Positions 8,250 through 15,456 of a DNA stretch of 32,017 nucleotides are shown piece by piece. The notes beneath the pieces were generated by a model. That model had not been told where the DNA came from. It did no database searches and worked only from the letters and a program-made list of their open reading frames with translations. The DNA is from Gammaproteobacteria bacterium. GTDB taxonomy: Bacteria > Pseudomonadota > Gammaproteobacteria > Eutrophobiales > Eutrophobiaceae. The first letter of the stretch is position 1, and the number at the start of each line of letters is the position of its first letter. Position numbers and translations under genes: made by a program. The DNA is taken from contig JACPSH010000030.1 in the NCBI GenBank assembly GCA_016193395.1, positions 1 through 32,017 of the forward strand, in the 5' to 3' direction.

Positions 8250-8255
8250 TAAAAT
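8250..8255 (+). promoter_or_regulatory. Possible extended -10 promoter for the DUF1820-aat-bpt gene run
   Basis: TGCTAAAAT is an extended -10 match 24 bases before the DUF1820 ATG at 8280. No -35 is evident. It lies in the 39-bp gap after the hydrolase gene, so the downstream genes probably have their own transcript in addition to any read-through. Confidence 0.4.
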
Positions 8256-8279
8256 CGACCGCACGCAAGGCGCGGATTT

Positions 8280-8618
8280 ATGTCCAAAAGGCACCTCTTC
8301 AAGGTCATCTTTCACAACCAGGGCAAGGTCTACGAGATCTATGCCCGGGGCGTGAGCCAAGGCAGCCTGTTCGGCTTCGTCGAGGTGGACAGGATTGTAT
8401 TCGGCGAGAAGAGTTCGGTGGTCGTCGACCCGTCGGAGGAGAGCCTCAAGTCCGAATTCAGCAACGTGTCACGGTTCTACATCCCCATGCATGCCGTGAT
8501 CCGCATCGACGAGGTGAACAAACAGGGACCCGCCAAGGTGTCGGAATTCACCGGCAAGGGCGCCAACGTTATGACCTTTCCGATCTACACCCACGGCGGG
8601 GAAGAATCGAAGTCCTGA
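8280..8618 (+). CDS. DUF1820 family protein
   Basis: The product is a 112-residue soluble protein starting MSKRHLFKVIFHNQGKVYEIYARGV. It has the DUF1820 layout: N-terminal strand pairs, then GSLFGFVEVDRIVFGE, then VVVDPSEESLKSEFSNVSRFYIPMHAVIRIDEV, and a short polar tail. The family is common in gammaproteobacteria. Its function is not known to me, and the fold looks like a small beta-rich domain. The ribosome binding site is weak. The gene begins a same-strand run through the secreted unknown, the acyltransferase, aat and bpt. Confidence 0.85.
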   Translation: MSKRHLFKVIFHNQGKVYEIYARGVSQGSLFGFVEVDRIVFGEKSSVVVDPSEESLKSEFSNVSRFYIPMHAVIRIDEVNKQGPAKVSEFTGKGANVMTFPIYTHGGEESKS

Positions 8619-8645
8619 GGTCGCGGATCCACGCGCGGATGCCCC

Positions 8646-9191
8646 ATGTTCGCACCCGTAGGAAAAAAAACAAACCCGTGGCGGGTCGCACTCTGGTTCG
8701 CGATGCTGGCGTTCCTGGCCGCGTCGCCGCTCATGGCGCACGCCGACTGGAGCGTGATCAAGACCCGGCCGGAAGGCGCCAACACGGACACGGTCATCGC
8801 CCATTCGCAGAACACCGACGGTTACATCCTCGAGATTTACCGCGACTCCGGCGGCGCGGTACGCAGCCGGTTCACGCTGGACCCCGGCCTCACCAGCCTC
8901 CTTGAACGCTCCTGCCCCACGTTCCAGATCGATCGCTGGCCGGCGATCAATAAGTCCCTCAACGGGGCGCAATGCCTGGCCACGGGCAGGTGGGCCGAAT
9001 TCATTCTCGGCTACGTCGCCGACAGGAAAGTCATCTCGCCCCGGCTGTTGACGTTCATGAACGGCAATAACATCACGTTCCGCTTCCGCCTCTCCGCCGG
9101 CGACTACCGGGAAACGCAGTTCTCCCTGCTGGGTTCGAAACGCTCCATGACCGAGGCGATAGGCGTGGACGTAGTCGTTTCGGCGCGCTGA
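8646..9191 (+). CDS. Secreted protein of unknown function
   Basis: I do not recognise this 181-residue protein. The first 34 residues form a signal peptide (positive start, then WRVALWFAMLAFLAASPLMA, cleavage after AHA before DWSV), so it is exported to the periplasm or beyond. The mature part is predominantly beta-like and has two cysteines (in RSCPTF and AQCLAT) that could form a disulfide. There is no lipobox, membrane segment or catalytic motif that I can identify. It lies 27 bp after the DUF1820 gene and 14 bp before the acyltransferase gene, consistent with one operon. Confidence 0.75.
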   Translation: MFAPVGKKTNPWRVALWFAMLAFLAASPLMAHADWSVIKTRPEGANTDTVIAHSQNTDGYILEIYRDSGGAVRSRFTLDPGLTSLLERSCPTFQIDRWPAINKSLNGAQCLATGRWAEFILGYVADRKVISPRLLTFMNGNNITFRFRLSAGDYRETQFSLLGSKRSMTEAIGVDVVVSAR

Positions 9192-9205
9192 TTCGCACGG
9201 GGGCG

Positions 9206-10360
9206 ATGTCCGCAGAACTGGAAATCCGCCAGCTCGATGGCCTGCACGATATCCGGCCGGCCGACTGGGACCGGCTTGCCGGCGGCGGCAACCCGTTCCT
9301 GCGGCACGCGTTCCTGCACGGACTGGAGGAACACGATTGCCTGGATGCCCACGGCTGGCAGCCCTGCCATCTCGCGGCATGGTCGGGATCGCGGCTGGTT
9401 GGGGCACTGCCGCTCTACCTGCGCAGCAATTCCTATGGCGAATTTGTGTTCGACTGGGCCTGGGCGGACGCCTACCAGCGCGCGGGCGGGCGTTATTATC
9501 CCAAGCTGGTCTCGGCGATTCCGTTCACTCCGGTTTGCGGGCCGCGCCTTCTGATCGATGCTGAGTTCCCCGGTGCGGCCGCGGTTCGCGAACAGCTCGC
9601 CGCGGCCGCGCTGCATTTCGCCGAGCGCCACGCACTATCGTCCGTGCACTGCCTGTTTCCCCCTGCCGATGACGAGCCGACTTTTGAGCGCAACGGCTTT
9701 CTGCGCCGCAAGACCTGCCAGTTTCACTGGTTCAACCGCGGTTACCGGGATTTCCAGGATTTTCTGGATGCGTTGACTTCCAAGCGGCGCAAGGCGATCC
9801 GTCGCGAACGGCGCGCCGTCGGCGAGGCCGGCGTGAACATTGAACGCCTGGACGGCAGGGACGTCACCGACCCGCACTGGCGGAGGTTTTACGAATTCTA
9901 TTGCTCCACCTTTCACCGGCGCTGGGGCAGCCCACGGCTCACCCTGCCCTTCTTCATGTCGCTCAGCCGACGGATGCCGGAGCAGACGCTGCTGATCCTC
10001 GCCAGCCGGCGTGGCCGCTGCATCGCCGGCGCCTTCGCGATGCTTGGAGATGATGCCATTTACGGCCGCCACTGGGGCTGCGAGGAGGACCTGCCATTCC
10101 TGCATTTTGAGTTGTGCTACTATCAGACCATCGATCTGTGCATCGAGCGGCGTCTGTCCCGCGTGGATGCGGGCGTGCAGGGTGAACACAAACTCAGCCG
10201 CGGATTCGCGCCTATCGCCGCGTCGTCGTTCCACTGGCTGAGGCATCCCGGTTTTCGCGCCGCCATCGAGGATTACCTGAAGCAGGAGACACGCGAAGTC
10301 GACGCTTACATGGAAAGTCTCGAGTTCCATCTCCCGTACCGATCCGGCGAAGTCCAATGA
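9206..10360 (+). CDS. GNAT/FemAB-like N-acyltransferase (COG3146)
   Basis: A 384-residue protein of the COG3146 (former DUF482) group, annotated as GNAT or peptidoglycan-type acyltransferases. Typical family stretches are NPFLRHAFLHGLEEH near the start, LVGALPLYLRSNSYGEFVFDWAWADAY, KLVSAIPFTPVCGPRLL, KRRKAIRRERR, and the late block ACEED-like WGCEEDLPFLHFELCYYQTID followed by AGVQGEHKLSRGFAP. No signal peptide is present. The substrate is unknown. Its last codon overlaps the ATG of aat by four bases (ATGA). It therefore shares an operon with the N-degron transferases, but nothing in the sequence shows that it acts in that pathway. Confidence 0.88.
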   Translation: MSAELEIRQLDGLHDIRPADWDRLAGGGNPFLRHAFLHGLEEHDCLDAHGWQPCHLAAWSGSRLVGALPLYLRSNSYGEFVFDWAWADAYQRAGGRYYPKLVSAIPFTPVCGPRLLIDAEFPGAAAVREQLAAAALHFAERHALSSVHCLFPPADDEPTFERNGFLRRKTCQFHWFNRGYRDFQDFLDALTSKRRKAIRRERRAVGEAGVNIERLDGRDVTDPHWRRFYEFYCSTFHRRWGSPRLTLPFFMSLSRRMPEQTLLILASRRGRCIAGAFAMLGDDAIYGRHWGCEEDLPFLHFELCYYQTIDLCIERRLSRVDAGVQGEHKLSRGFAPIAASSFHWLRHPGFRAAIEDYLKQETREVDAYMESLEFHLPYRSGEVQ

Positions 10361-11094
10361 CCACTGCCGGCCACAAGTTCACTGCGGGCAATGCCCTGTT
10401 CTGGGTCCGGGACAACGTCATGGCGGATCATTTCCCGCCCGTCCAGTCCGCGCTGCGCGATCCGGACGGTCTGCTCGCGATCGGCGGCGACCTCAAGGCA
10501 GAACGACTGCTGGATGCGTACCGCCTCGGCATTTTCCCCTGGTTCAGCCAGGGACAGCCGATCCTGTGGTGGTCTCCGAATCCCCGCTGCGTGCTCGAGC
10601 CTGAAGCGCTGAAGATCTCGCGCAGCCTCGGCAAGACCCTTCGGAAGCGCCGGTTCCGGGTGACCTTCAACCAGGCCTTCAACGAAGTCGTGCGGGCCTG
10701 TGCCGGTCCGCGAAAGAGCACGCGCGACACCTGGCTGACGCGTGACATGGCGGTGGCCTACTACCGTCTGCATGTACTTGGCCACGCCCTGTCCGTTGAA
10801 TGCTGGAACGGGCAAAAGCTTGTGGGCGGCCTGTATGGCGTCTGCATCGGCCGCATTTTCTTCGGCGAGTCCATGTTCAACACGGAAACGGACGCCTCCA
10901 AGGTGGCTCTCGCGCATCTGGCGCATGAATTGCGGCAACGGACTTTCCGGCTGATCGACTGCCAGGTCCATTCGCGACACTTGCAGTCGCTCGGGGCCGT
11001 GCCTATGTCGCGCAACCTGTTCGTGAACATCCTCAAACAGGAATGCGCCGCTCCGGCCCGGCATGACTGGCCGGTGGAGTCGCGGCTGCCATGA
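10357..11094 (+). CDS. aat: Leucyl/phenylalanyl-tRNA-protein transferase
   Basis: Aat transfers Leu or Phe from aminoacyl-tRNA to proteins with N-terminal Lys or Arg, marking them for ClpS/ClpAP. The product is 245 residues, of usual length. Family blocks are clear: FPPVQSALRDPDGLLAIGGDL, LGIFPWFSQGQPILWWSPNPRCVL, TWLTRDMAVAYYRLHVLGHALSVE, GGLYGVCIGRIFFGESMF and LIDCQVHSRHLQSLGA. The N terminus is about 20 residues longer than the E. coli type. The start is fixed by the ATGA overlap with the upstream acyltransferase, and the end overlaps bpt in the same way, so the three genes are translationally coupled. Confidence 0.96.
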   Translation: MTTAGHKFTAGNALFWVRDNVMADHFPPVQSALRDPDGLLAIGGDLKAERLLDAYRLGIFPWFSQGQPILWWSPNPRCVLEPEALKISRSLGKTLRKRRFRVTFNQAFNEVVRACAGPRKSTRDTWLTRDMAVAYYRLHVLGHALSVECWNGQKLVGGLYGVCIGRIFFGESMFNTETDASKVALAHLAHELRQRTFRLIDCQVHSRHLQSLGAVPMSRNLFVNILKQECAAPARHDWPVESRLP

Positions 11095-11840
11095 CGCGCG
11101 TCCAGAAGCTCGGCTTTTACGCGACGCCGCGCCATGACTGCAATTACCTGCCCGGCCGTGAGGCCACGACGCTGTTCGCGGATCCGCGCTTCCCGAAGAA
11201 CGGCCGCCTGTACGCCGCGCTCGCGGAATGCGGATTCCGGCGCAGCGGCGAGCATCTTTATATCCCGCATTGCGGCACGTGCTCGGCCTGCATTCCGGTG
11301 CGCATCCCCGTGGCCGAATTCCGGCGCACGCGCAACCAGAACCGCGCCTGGCGCCGCAACGCCGATCTCGAGATCCGCGCGCTGCCGGCCGAGTACCGGC
11401 CCGAGCATTTCGCCCTGTACCGCGACTACCTCGCGGTGCGGCACGCCGGCGGCGGCATGGATAACCCGTCGCCCGAAAACTTCCTGGAATTCCTGGCGGC
11501 TACCTGGTCGGAAACCCTCTTCTATGAAATGCGCCTGTCCGGACGACTGATCGGCGTCGCGGTCGCGGATGTCATGCACAATGCGCTCTCCGCCGTTTAC
11601 ACGTTCTTCGACCCGGCGTACTCCTCCCGCAGCCTGGGCCGCTTCGCCATCCTGTTCGAGATCGAGGAGGCGCGCCGGCGCGGTCTGCCGTGGATTTACC
11701 TCGGTTACTGGATCAGGCAGTGCCGCAAGATGAATTACAAGAACGAATACAGGCCGCTCGAGTACTACATCAATGATCAGTGGCGGCGCCATGTCGATGA
11801 CCCGCCCGCCTCCAATCCACCGGAGCCGGCCCCGGAATAA
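11091..11840 (+). CDS. bpt: Aspartate/glutamate leucyltransferase Bpt (ATE family)
   Basis: Bpt adds Leu to proteins that begin with Asp or Glu, the second bacterial branch of the N-degron pathway alongside Aat. The 249-residue protein has the ATE N-terminal block with the characteristic cysteines (HDCNYLPGREATTLFADP and HCGTCSACIPVRI) and the C-terminal block GVAVADVMHNALSAVYTFFDPAYSSRSLGRFAILFEIEEAR ending in YLGYWIRQCRKMNYKNEYRPLE. It overlaps aat by four bases. The gene order aat-bpt-infA is conserved in Pseudomonas-like genomes, where clpS/clpA follow nearby. Those genes are not seen after infA here. Confidence 0.94.
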   Translation: MTRVQKLGFYATPRHDCNYLPGREATTLFADPRFPKNGRLYAALAECGFRRSGEHLYIPHCGTCSACIPVRIPVAEFRRTRNQNRAWRRNADLEIRALPAEYRPEHFALYRDYLAVRHAGGGMDNPSPENFLEFLAATWSETLFYEMRLSGRLIGVAVADVMHNALSAVYTFFDPAYSSRSLGRFAILFEIEEARRRGLPWIYLGYWIRQCRKMNYKNEYRPLEYYINDQWRRHVDDPPASNPPEPAPE

Positions 11841-11891
11841 TTTCCGGATCTCACGCCGGCACTTCCCTCACGCGCGCAACGCCCGGGAAAT

Positions 11892-11921
11892 TTGACTCTG
11901 ACCCCTGTTACGCCACAGAAT
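11892..11921 (+). promoter_or_regulatory. infA: infA promoter, possibly built from a repeat remnant
   Basis: TTGACT (11892-11897) and CAGAAT (11916-11921), 18 bases apart, form a plausible sigma-70 promoter 26 bases before the infA start. The stretch AATTTGACTCTGACCCC around the -35 looks like the 'TTTGACTCTGACCCC' sequence that I associate with scattered repeats in proteobacterial genomes. I base that on memory and cannot verify it here. A ribosome binding site (AGGAAAG) precedes the ATG. Confidence 0.45.
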
Positions 11922-11947
11922 TCGCTTCCCCCTGAACAGGAAAGCGC

Positions 11948-12166
11948 ATGGCGAAGGAAGATCAGATAGAAATGGAGGGGACCGTCATCGAGACGCTCCC
12001 CAACACCATGTTCCGAGTAGAGCTCGATAACGGCCACGTGATCACGGCGCACATCTCCGGCAAGATGCGCAAGAACTACATCCGTATCCTTACCGGCGAC
12101 CGGGTCACGGTGGAAATGACACCCTACGATCTAAGCAAGGGCCGCATTATCTATCGCGCGCGTTGA
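11948..12166 (+). CDS. infA: Translation initiation factor IF-1
   Basis: IF-1 binds the 30S A site and helps IF-2 and IF-3 select the start codon. The 72-residue product is the standard length and nearly invariant in sequence: [66 protein letters not shown]. It is a single S1/OB-fold domain. AGGAAAG sits about six bases before the ATG. The gene is monocistronic: bpt ends 107 bp upstream and the next gene downstream is convergent. Confidence 0.98.
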   Translation: MAKEDQIEMEGTVIETLPNTMFRVELDNGHVITAHISGKMRKNYIRILTGDRVTVEMTPYDLSKGRIIYRAR

Positions 12167-12170
12167 CCGA

Positions 12171-12212
12171 ATGCGCCGGTTCCAGGTCGACGCCTTCACC
12201 GTAGTCCCCTTT
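12171..12212 (+). pseudogene. Possible 5' stub of a PhzF-family gene
   Basis: Four bases after infA, an ATG opens a frame reading MRRFQVDAFTVVPF. PhzF-family isomerases typically begin with a (Q/H)VDAFT..PF block followed by GNPAAVV. Here the resemblance stops after 14 residues, and the frame runs into the end of the convergent kdsB gene. It could be the remnant of a gene truncated by rearrangement, or chance, since the match is short. Confidence 0.3.
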
Positions 12213-12950
12213 TTATCCCTTCATCCGCCGCGCCCGTTCCAGGTCCTCGTGGGTATCCACGCCGATCCCCGCCGGCGCGCACGCCACCTCCACCCGGATC
12301 TTGAAGCCATAGTGCAGCGCCCGTAACTGCTCGAGGCGCTCGCTCAATTCGAGTTCCGTCGGCTTCAAGACAGTGAACCGGCGCAGAAGGCCCGCGCGAT
12401 ACGCGTAAAGTCCCATGTGCCGCAGGGGCAGCGACGGCACATCCATCCCGTCCTGCCACGGGATGGGCGCGCGGCTGAAATAGATCGCATCCCCGTTCGC
12501 ATCCACGATGACCTTCACCACATGCGGGTCGAGCCATTCGTTCCGATCCCGGAAACGCGCCCCCAGTGTTGCCATCTCCCGTTCCGGGTGCGCATGCAGC
12601 GCCTCGGCAACCTGATCGATGAGCGCCGGGGTAAGGCCGAATTCATCACCCTGCACGTTAATGACGATGGCATCGTCGGGCAGCTTCAGCTTGCGTGCGA
12701 CTTCTGCAATGCGGTCGGTGCCTGAGGCGTGGCTGGATGAGGTCATCACGACGTCCGCGCCGAAGGCGTGTCCGGCCTCGCTGATGCCGTCGTGATCCGT
12801 GGCGATGTACACGTGGGCTGCGGCGCTGGCGCTGGCCGATTCCCAGACCCATTGAACGAGCGGCTTGCCGCGGATGGCCTCGAGCGGCTTGCCCGGCAGG
12901 CGCGTGGCGCCGAAGCGGGCGGGGATGACCACTGTGAATGCTGCCGTCAC
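12213..12950 (-). CDS. kdsB: 3-deoxy-manno-octulosonate cytidylyltransferase (CMP-Kdo synthetase)
   Basis: KdsB activates Kdo with CTP to give CMP-Kdo for lipopolysaccharide inner-core synthesis in the cytoplasm. The 245-residue protein has the family start [19 protein letters not shown], then [43 protein letters not shown], the metal-binding [18 protein letters not shown] and [15 protein letters not shown]. The frame, length and C terminus ([16 protein letters not shown]) are all standard. It overlaps the upstream trm112-like gene by four bases (ATGA), as in many gammaproteobacteria. Confidence 0.96.
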   Translation of the reverse strand: MTAAFTVVIPARFGATRLPGKPLEAIRGKPLVQWVWESASASAAAHVYIATDHDGISEAGHAFGADVVMTSSSHASGTDRIAEVARKLKLPDDAIVINVQGDEFGLTPALIDQVAEALHAHPEREMATLGARFRDRNEWLDPHVVKVIVDANGDAIYFSRAPIPWQDGMDVPSLPLRHMGLYAYRAGLLRRFTVLKPTELELSERLEQLRALHYGFKIRVEVACAPAGIGVDTHEDLERARRMKG

Positions 12951-13144
12951 TTCATCTTCTTGTAGTGGTCCAGCTCCTCGTCCGTCAGCGCGCGCGCCTC
13001 GCTCTCCAGCATGATCGGGATATCGTCGCGGATCGGATAGGCCAGACGCGCGGAGGTCGAGATCAGCTCCTGGCGCTCCTTGTCGTAAACGAGCGGTCCC
13101 TTGGTGACCGGGCAGACCAAAATTTCAAGCAGCCTCTTGTCCAT
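12947..13144 (-). CDS. Trm112/YcaR family small protein
   Basis: From the ATG at 13144 this is a 65-residue protein, [21 protein letters not shown]..., aligning over its length with E. coli YcaR (UPF0434/Trm112-like). A longer frame to 13285 runs into the hairpin-array element, and its extra residues are unrelated to the family, so I reject that start. The CPVT motif keeps only one of the zinc-type cysteines (CPxC in many relatives), and the second pair position reads ISTS, so metal binding is unlikely. The gene is always near lpxK/kdsB in gammaproteobacteria, but its role there is not established. Confidence 0.88.
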   Translation of the reverse strand: MDKRLLEILVCPVTKGPLVYDKERQELISTSARLAYPIRDDIPIMLESEARALTDEELDHYKKMK

Positions 13145-13158
13145 CCGCGAGTTCCTCC

Positions 13159-13365
13159 AGGGAAGCTCTGAACAAGTCCATCCGGGACTTGTCAGAGCAC
13201 GGCGGAAAATTGCTCCTGCATTTTCCGCGTTTCCGCCATCCCTGGCGGTCAGAAAACGAAAAGTGTGATTTTCGTTTTCCTTCATTTTCCAATCGCTTAG
13301 GCGATTGGAAAATGGCCATACCTCCCTGTATGGCGGGAACCTCTGAACTGGTTCAGAGGTTCCCT
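13159..13365. repeat. Hairpin-array element, copy 2
   Basis: About 207 bp bounded by 15-bp inverted repeats with one mismatch: AGGGAAGCTCTGAAC at 13159-13173 and its complement at 13351-13365. Hairpins in order: 13165-13198 with one bulge; 13202-13228 with a 9-bp stem and loop TGCTCCTGC; 13233-13248 CCGCC-ATCCCT-GGCGG; 13252-13279 with an 11-bp stem; 13283-13314 with a 14-bp stem and loop TTAG; 13315-13334 with a 7-bp stem and loop CTCCCT; 13335-13364 with a 14-bp stem and a two-base loop. The core and the GCTCCTGC loop match copy 1, whereas the other arms differ in sequence but stay paired. It splits lpxK from trm112-kdsB, and its right end carries the lpxK stop codon. Confidence 0.8.
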
Positions 13366-14336
13366 AGCAACACGCCGAGCCGGTGCTGAAACGCCGCCGG
13401 CATGACCGCTTCGATCGGCAGGTACCAAAAACGGTCGGTGGCGAAGCGCCGACATTTTACTGCATCCTTCTCCGTCATCACTATCGGTAGCTCATCGCCG
13501 AAGCGGAAATCCGCGGCGCTGAAGGGGTGATGATCGGGGAAACGGTGCTTGACGATGTTCAAACCCTGGCTGCGCAGGTAGGAGAAAAACCGGTTCGGGT
13601 TGCCGACCCCGGCCACGGCATGGACTTCGCGGCCGCGCAGGCTTTCCACGTTGATGCGACGGTTCTCATCCGCCACGGACCGCAGCGGCTGAGGGGAATA
13701 CTCCATGAGGAATTCGGACCTGCTCGCCTTGGCGTTCGCCACCACCATGTCGACGCTGCGCAATCTCGATGCCGGCTCACGCAACGGCCCGGCGGGCAGG
13801 CAACGGCCGTTGCCGAAGCGCCGGTCGCCGTCGATTACGGCGATCTCGATATCGCGGCCCAGCGCATAATGCTGAAGGCCGTCATCGCAAAGAATTATGT
13901 TGCAGCCGGTGCGCTGCACCAGTTCGCGGGCGGCAATGAATCGCCGCGGCGACACGGCCACCGGGCAGCCAGTGCGTTGCGCCATCAATACCGGTTCATC
14001 CCCTACCGCCTCCGGGCTGCTGTCCGGCCGCGCCTGTTGCGGCATCTTCGACGGCCTGCCCCCGTAACCCCGGCTTACGATCCCCGGACTGAAGCCTTTC
14101 TCCTTCAGGAATTGCGCAAGCCAGATCACGAGCGGCGTTTTCCCCGTGCCGCCGACGGTGATATTGCCGACGACGATGACCGGAACGAGGAGTTCGCCGA
14201 CCGGGATCAGCCCGGCGATGTAGGCCATCCGGCGCAGCCACATGGCGGCCGCATACAGCCAGGACAGCGGCGCCAGCGCCACGGACAGGCGGTGGTTTTC
14301 GTACCAGAGTTTATCCAGGAGCGGGTCCGGAGACAT
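13353..14336 (-). CDS. lpxK: Tetraacyldisaccharide 4'-kinase LpxK
   Basis: LpxK phosphorylates the 4' position of the lipid A disaccharide at the inner membrane. The product is 327 residues. A hydrophobic N-terminal helix (about 18-50) is followed by the P-loop [13 protein letters not shown] (Lys66), then [29 protein letters not shown], the [20 protein letters not shown] block and the C-terminal [13 protein letters not shown]. The last residues LLGNL and the TGA lie in the right inverted repeat of the hairpin-array element, so the native C terminus may have been altered by a few residues. It sits 35 bp after exbD in a comEC-exbB-exbD-lpxK run. Confidence 0.95.
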   Translation of the reverse strand: MSPDPLLDKLWYENHRLSVALAPLSWLYAAAMWLRRMAYIAGLIPVGELLVPVIVVGNITVGGTGKTPLVIWLAQFLKEKGFSPGIVSRGYGGRPSKMPQQARPDSSPEAVGDEPVLMAQRTGCPVAVSPRRFIAARELVQRTGCNIILCDDGLQHYALGRDIEIAVIDGDRRFGNGRCLPAGPLREPASRLRSVDMVVANAKASRSEFLMEYSPQPLRSVADENRRINVESLRGREVHAVAGVGNPNRFFSYLRSQGLNIVKHRFPDHHPFSAADFRFGDELPIVMTEKDAVKCRRFATDRFWYLPIEAVMPAAFQHRLGVLLGNL

Positions 14337-14371
14337 GGACCGGGGGATCCGGAAAGCAAAGCGGACTCCCT

Positions 14372-14806
14372 TTACGGGGAGGCCTCCTCCTCGATCACCT
14401 TCGTCACAAAGGTCATGCGCACCAGCCCGACCTGGCGCGCCGCATCCATGACCGTGACCACCGACTGGTGCGTCGTTTCGGCGTCGGCATGAATAATCAG
14501 GATCGGCTCGGGGATGTCGTGCATCCGGTCGCGCAAGGCTTCGCGAATGGTCATGACCTGCCGGTTTACCAGCATTTGATCGCCGATATAGACGTTGCCC
14601 TGCTTGTCCACGGACACTTCGATGCCGTCGATATTCGGCTTGGTCTTCTCGTGGCTGGCCTTCGGCAGATCGATGTTGATCTCGGATTTCTTGCCGAAGG
14701 TCGTCGTGACGACGAAAAACAGCACCAGCATGAACATGACGTCGATGAGCGGGACGACGTTGATGCTCGCGTCCACGTCCTCCGGGCGCCTAGTCTGGAA
14801 TTTCAT
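14372..14806 (-). CDS. exbD: Biopolymer transport protein ExbD/TolR family
   Basis: The 144-residue ExbD/TolR-type protein has a short cytoplasmic start, one membrane helix (about residues 16-36) with the conserved functional Asp at position 22 (PLIDVMFMLVLFF), and a periplasmic domain (EINIDLPKA, YIGDQMLVN, ILIIHADAETTHQSVVTVMDAARQVGL). It works with the ExbB/TolQ-type partner immediately upstream, with which it overlaps by four bases, to turn proton flow into force. Location next to comEC and lpxK, with no tonB or tolA nearby, makes the exact function uncertain. Confidence 0.93.
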   Translation of the reverse strand: MKFQTRRPEDVDASINVVPLIDVMFMLVLFFVVTTTFGKKSEINIDLPKASHEKTKPNIDGIEVSVDKQGNVYIGDQMLVNRQVMTIREALRDRMHDIPEPILIIHADAETTHQSVVTVMDAARQVGLVRMTFVTKVIEEEASP

Positions 14807-15438
14807 GCCGCCCGCTCGCCGGGATTCTCCCGATCGCGCTCACCGTGCATCACCTCGACCATCTTCAGCGCCTCGACCTCCATGGTGATGACCAGGTCAT
14901 CCACCCGCGCGCGGAAATACCGGTAGAAAATGAGCGTGGGAATGGCGACGATTAGGCCGGTCACGGTCGAAATCAGCGCGGTCGCGATGCCACCCGCGAC
15001 GATGCTGCCATCGCCCACGCCCTTGAGCGTGATGGCGTTGAACATCTGGATCATGCCGAGCACCGTGCCGAGCAGCCCGAGCAACGGCGAGACGGACGCA
15101 ATCGTCGACAGGGCACCCAGGAACTCCTCGAGTTCATGCACCACCTGGTGGCCGATTTCTTCCACGCTTTCCTTGACGACGGCACGGCTGTGGCGGCGGT
15201 TCTCCAAGCCCGCGGCAAGGATGCGGCCGAGCGGCGAGCCGCGGCGGATCTGCTGTATGCGCCTGGGATCGAGCTGTCCCGCGTGATCCCATTGCCAGAT
15301 CTGCACCAGCAGGCCCTTCGGCGCGACCCGCTTGGTCTGCAACGACCAGAAGCGCTCGACGATGATCCCCAGGGCGACGATCGAACAAGCCAGCAGGGGC
15401 CACATGACGATCCCCCCGGCCTTGAACAGTTCAAGCAA
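14803..15438 (-). CDS. exbB: MotA/TolQ/ExbB family proton channel protein
   Basis: A 211-residue inner-membrane protein with three hydrophobic segments: about 8-28 (GGIVMWPLLACSIVALGIIVE), 108-130 and 150-175. Family blocks are LSTIASVSPLLGLLGTVLGMIQMF and VAGGIATALISTVTGLIVAIPTLIFYRYF. It forms the pentameric part of the ExbB/ExbD-type motor. It lies 18 bp after comEC and overlaps exbD by four bases, so the three are probably one transcript with lpxK. Assignment as ExbB rather than TolQ follows the genomic context usual for this cluster, not a decisive sequence feature. Confidence 0.93.
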   Translation of the reverse strand: MLELFKAGGIVMWPLLACSIVALGIIVERFWSLQTKRVAPKGLLVQIWQWDHAGQLDPRRIQQIRRGSPLGRILAAGLENRRHSRAVVKESVEEIGHQVVHELEEFLGALSTIASVSPLLGLLGTVLGMIQMFNAITLKGVGDGSIVAGGIATALISTVTGLIVAIPTLIFYRYFRARVDDLVITMEVEALKMVEVMHGERDRENPGERAA

Positions 15439-15456
15439 GGCTACATTCCCCCAAGT

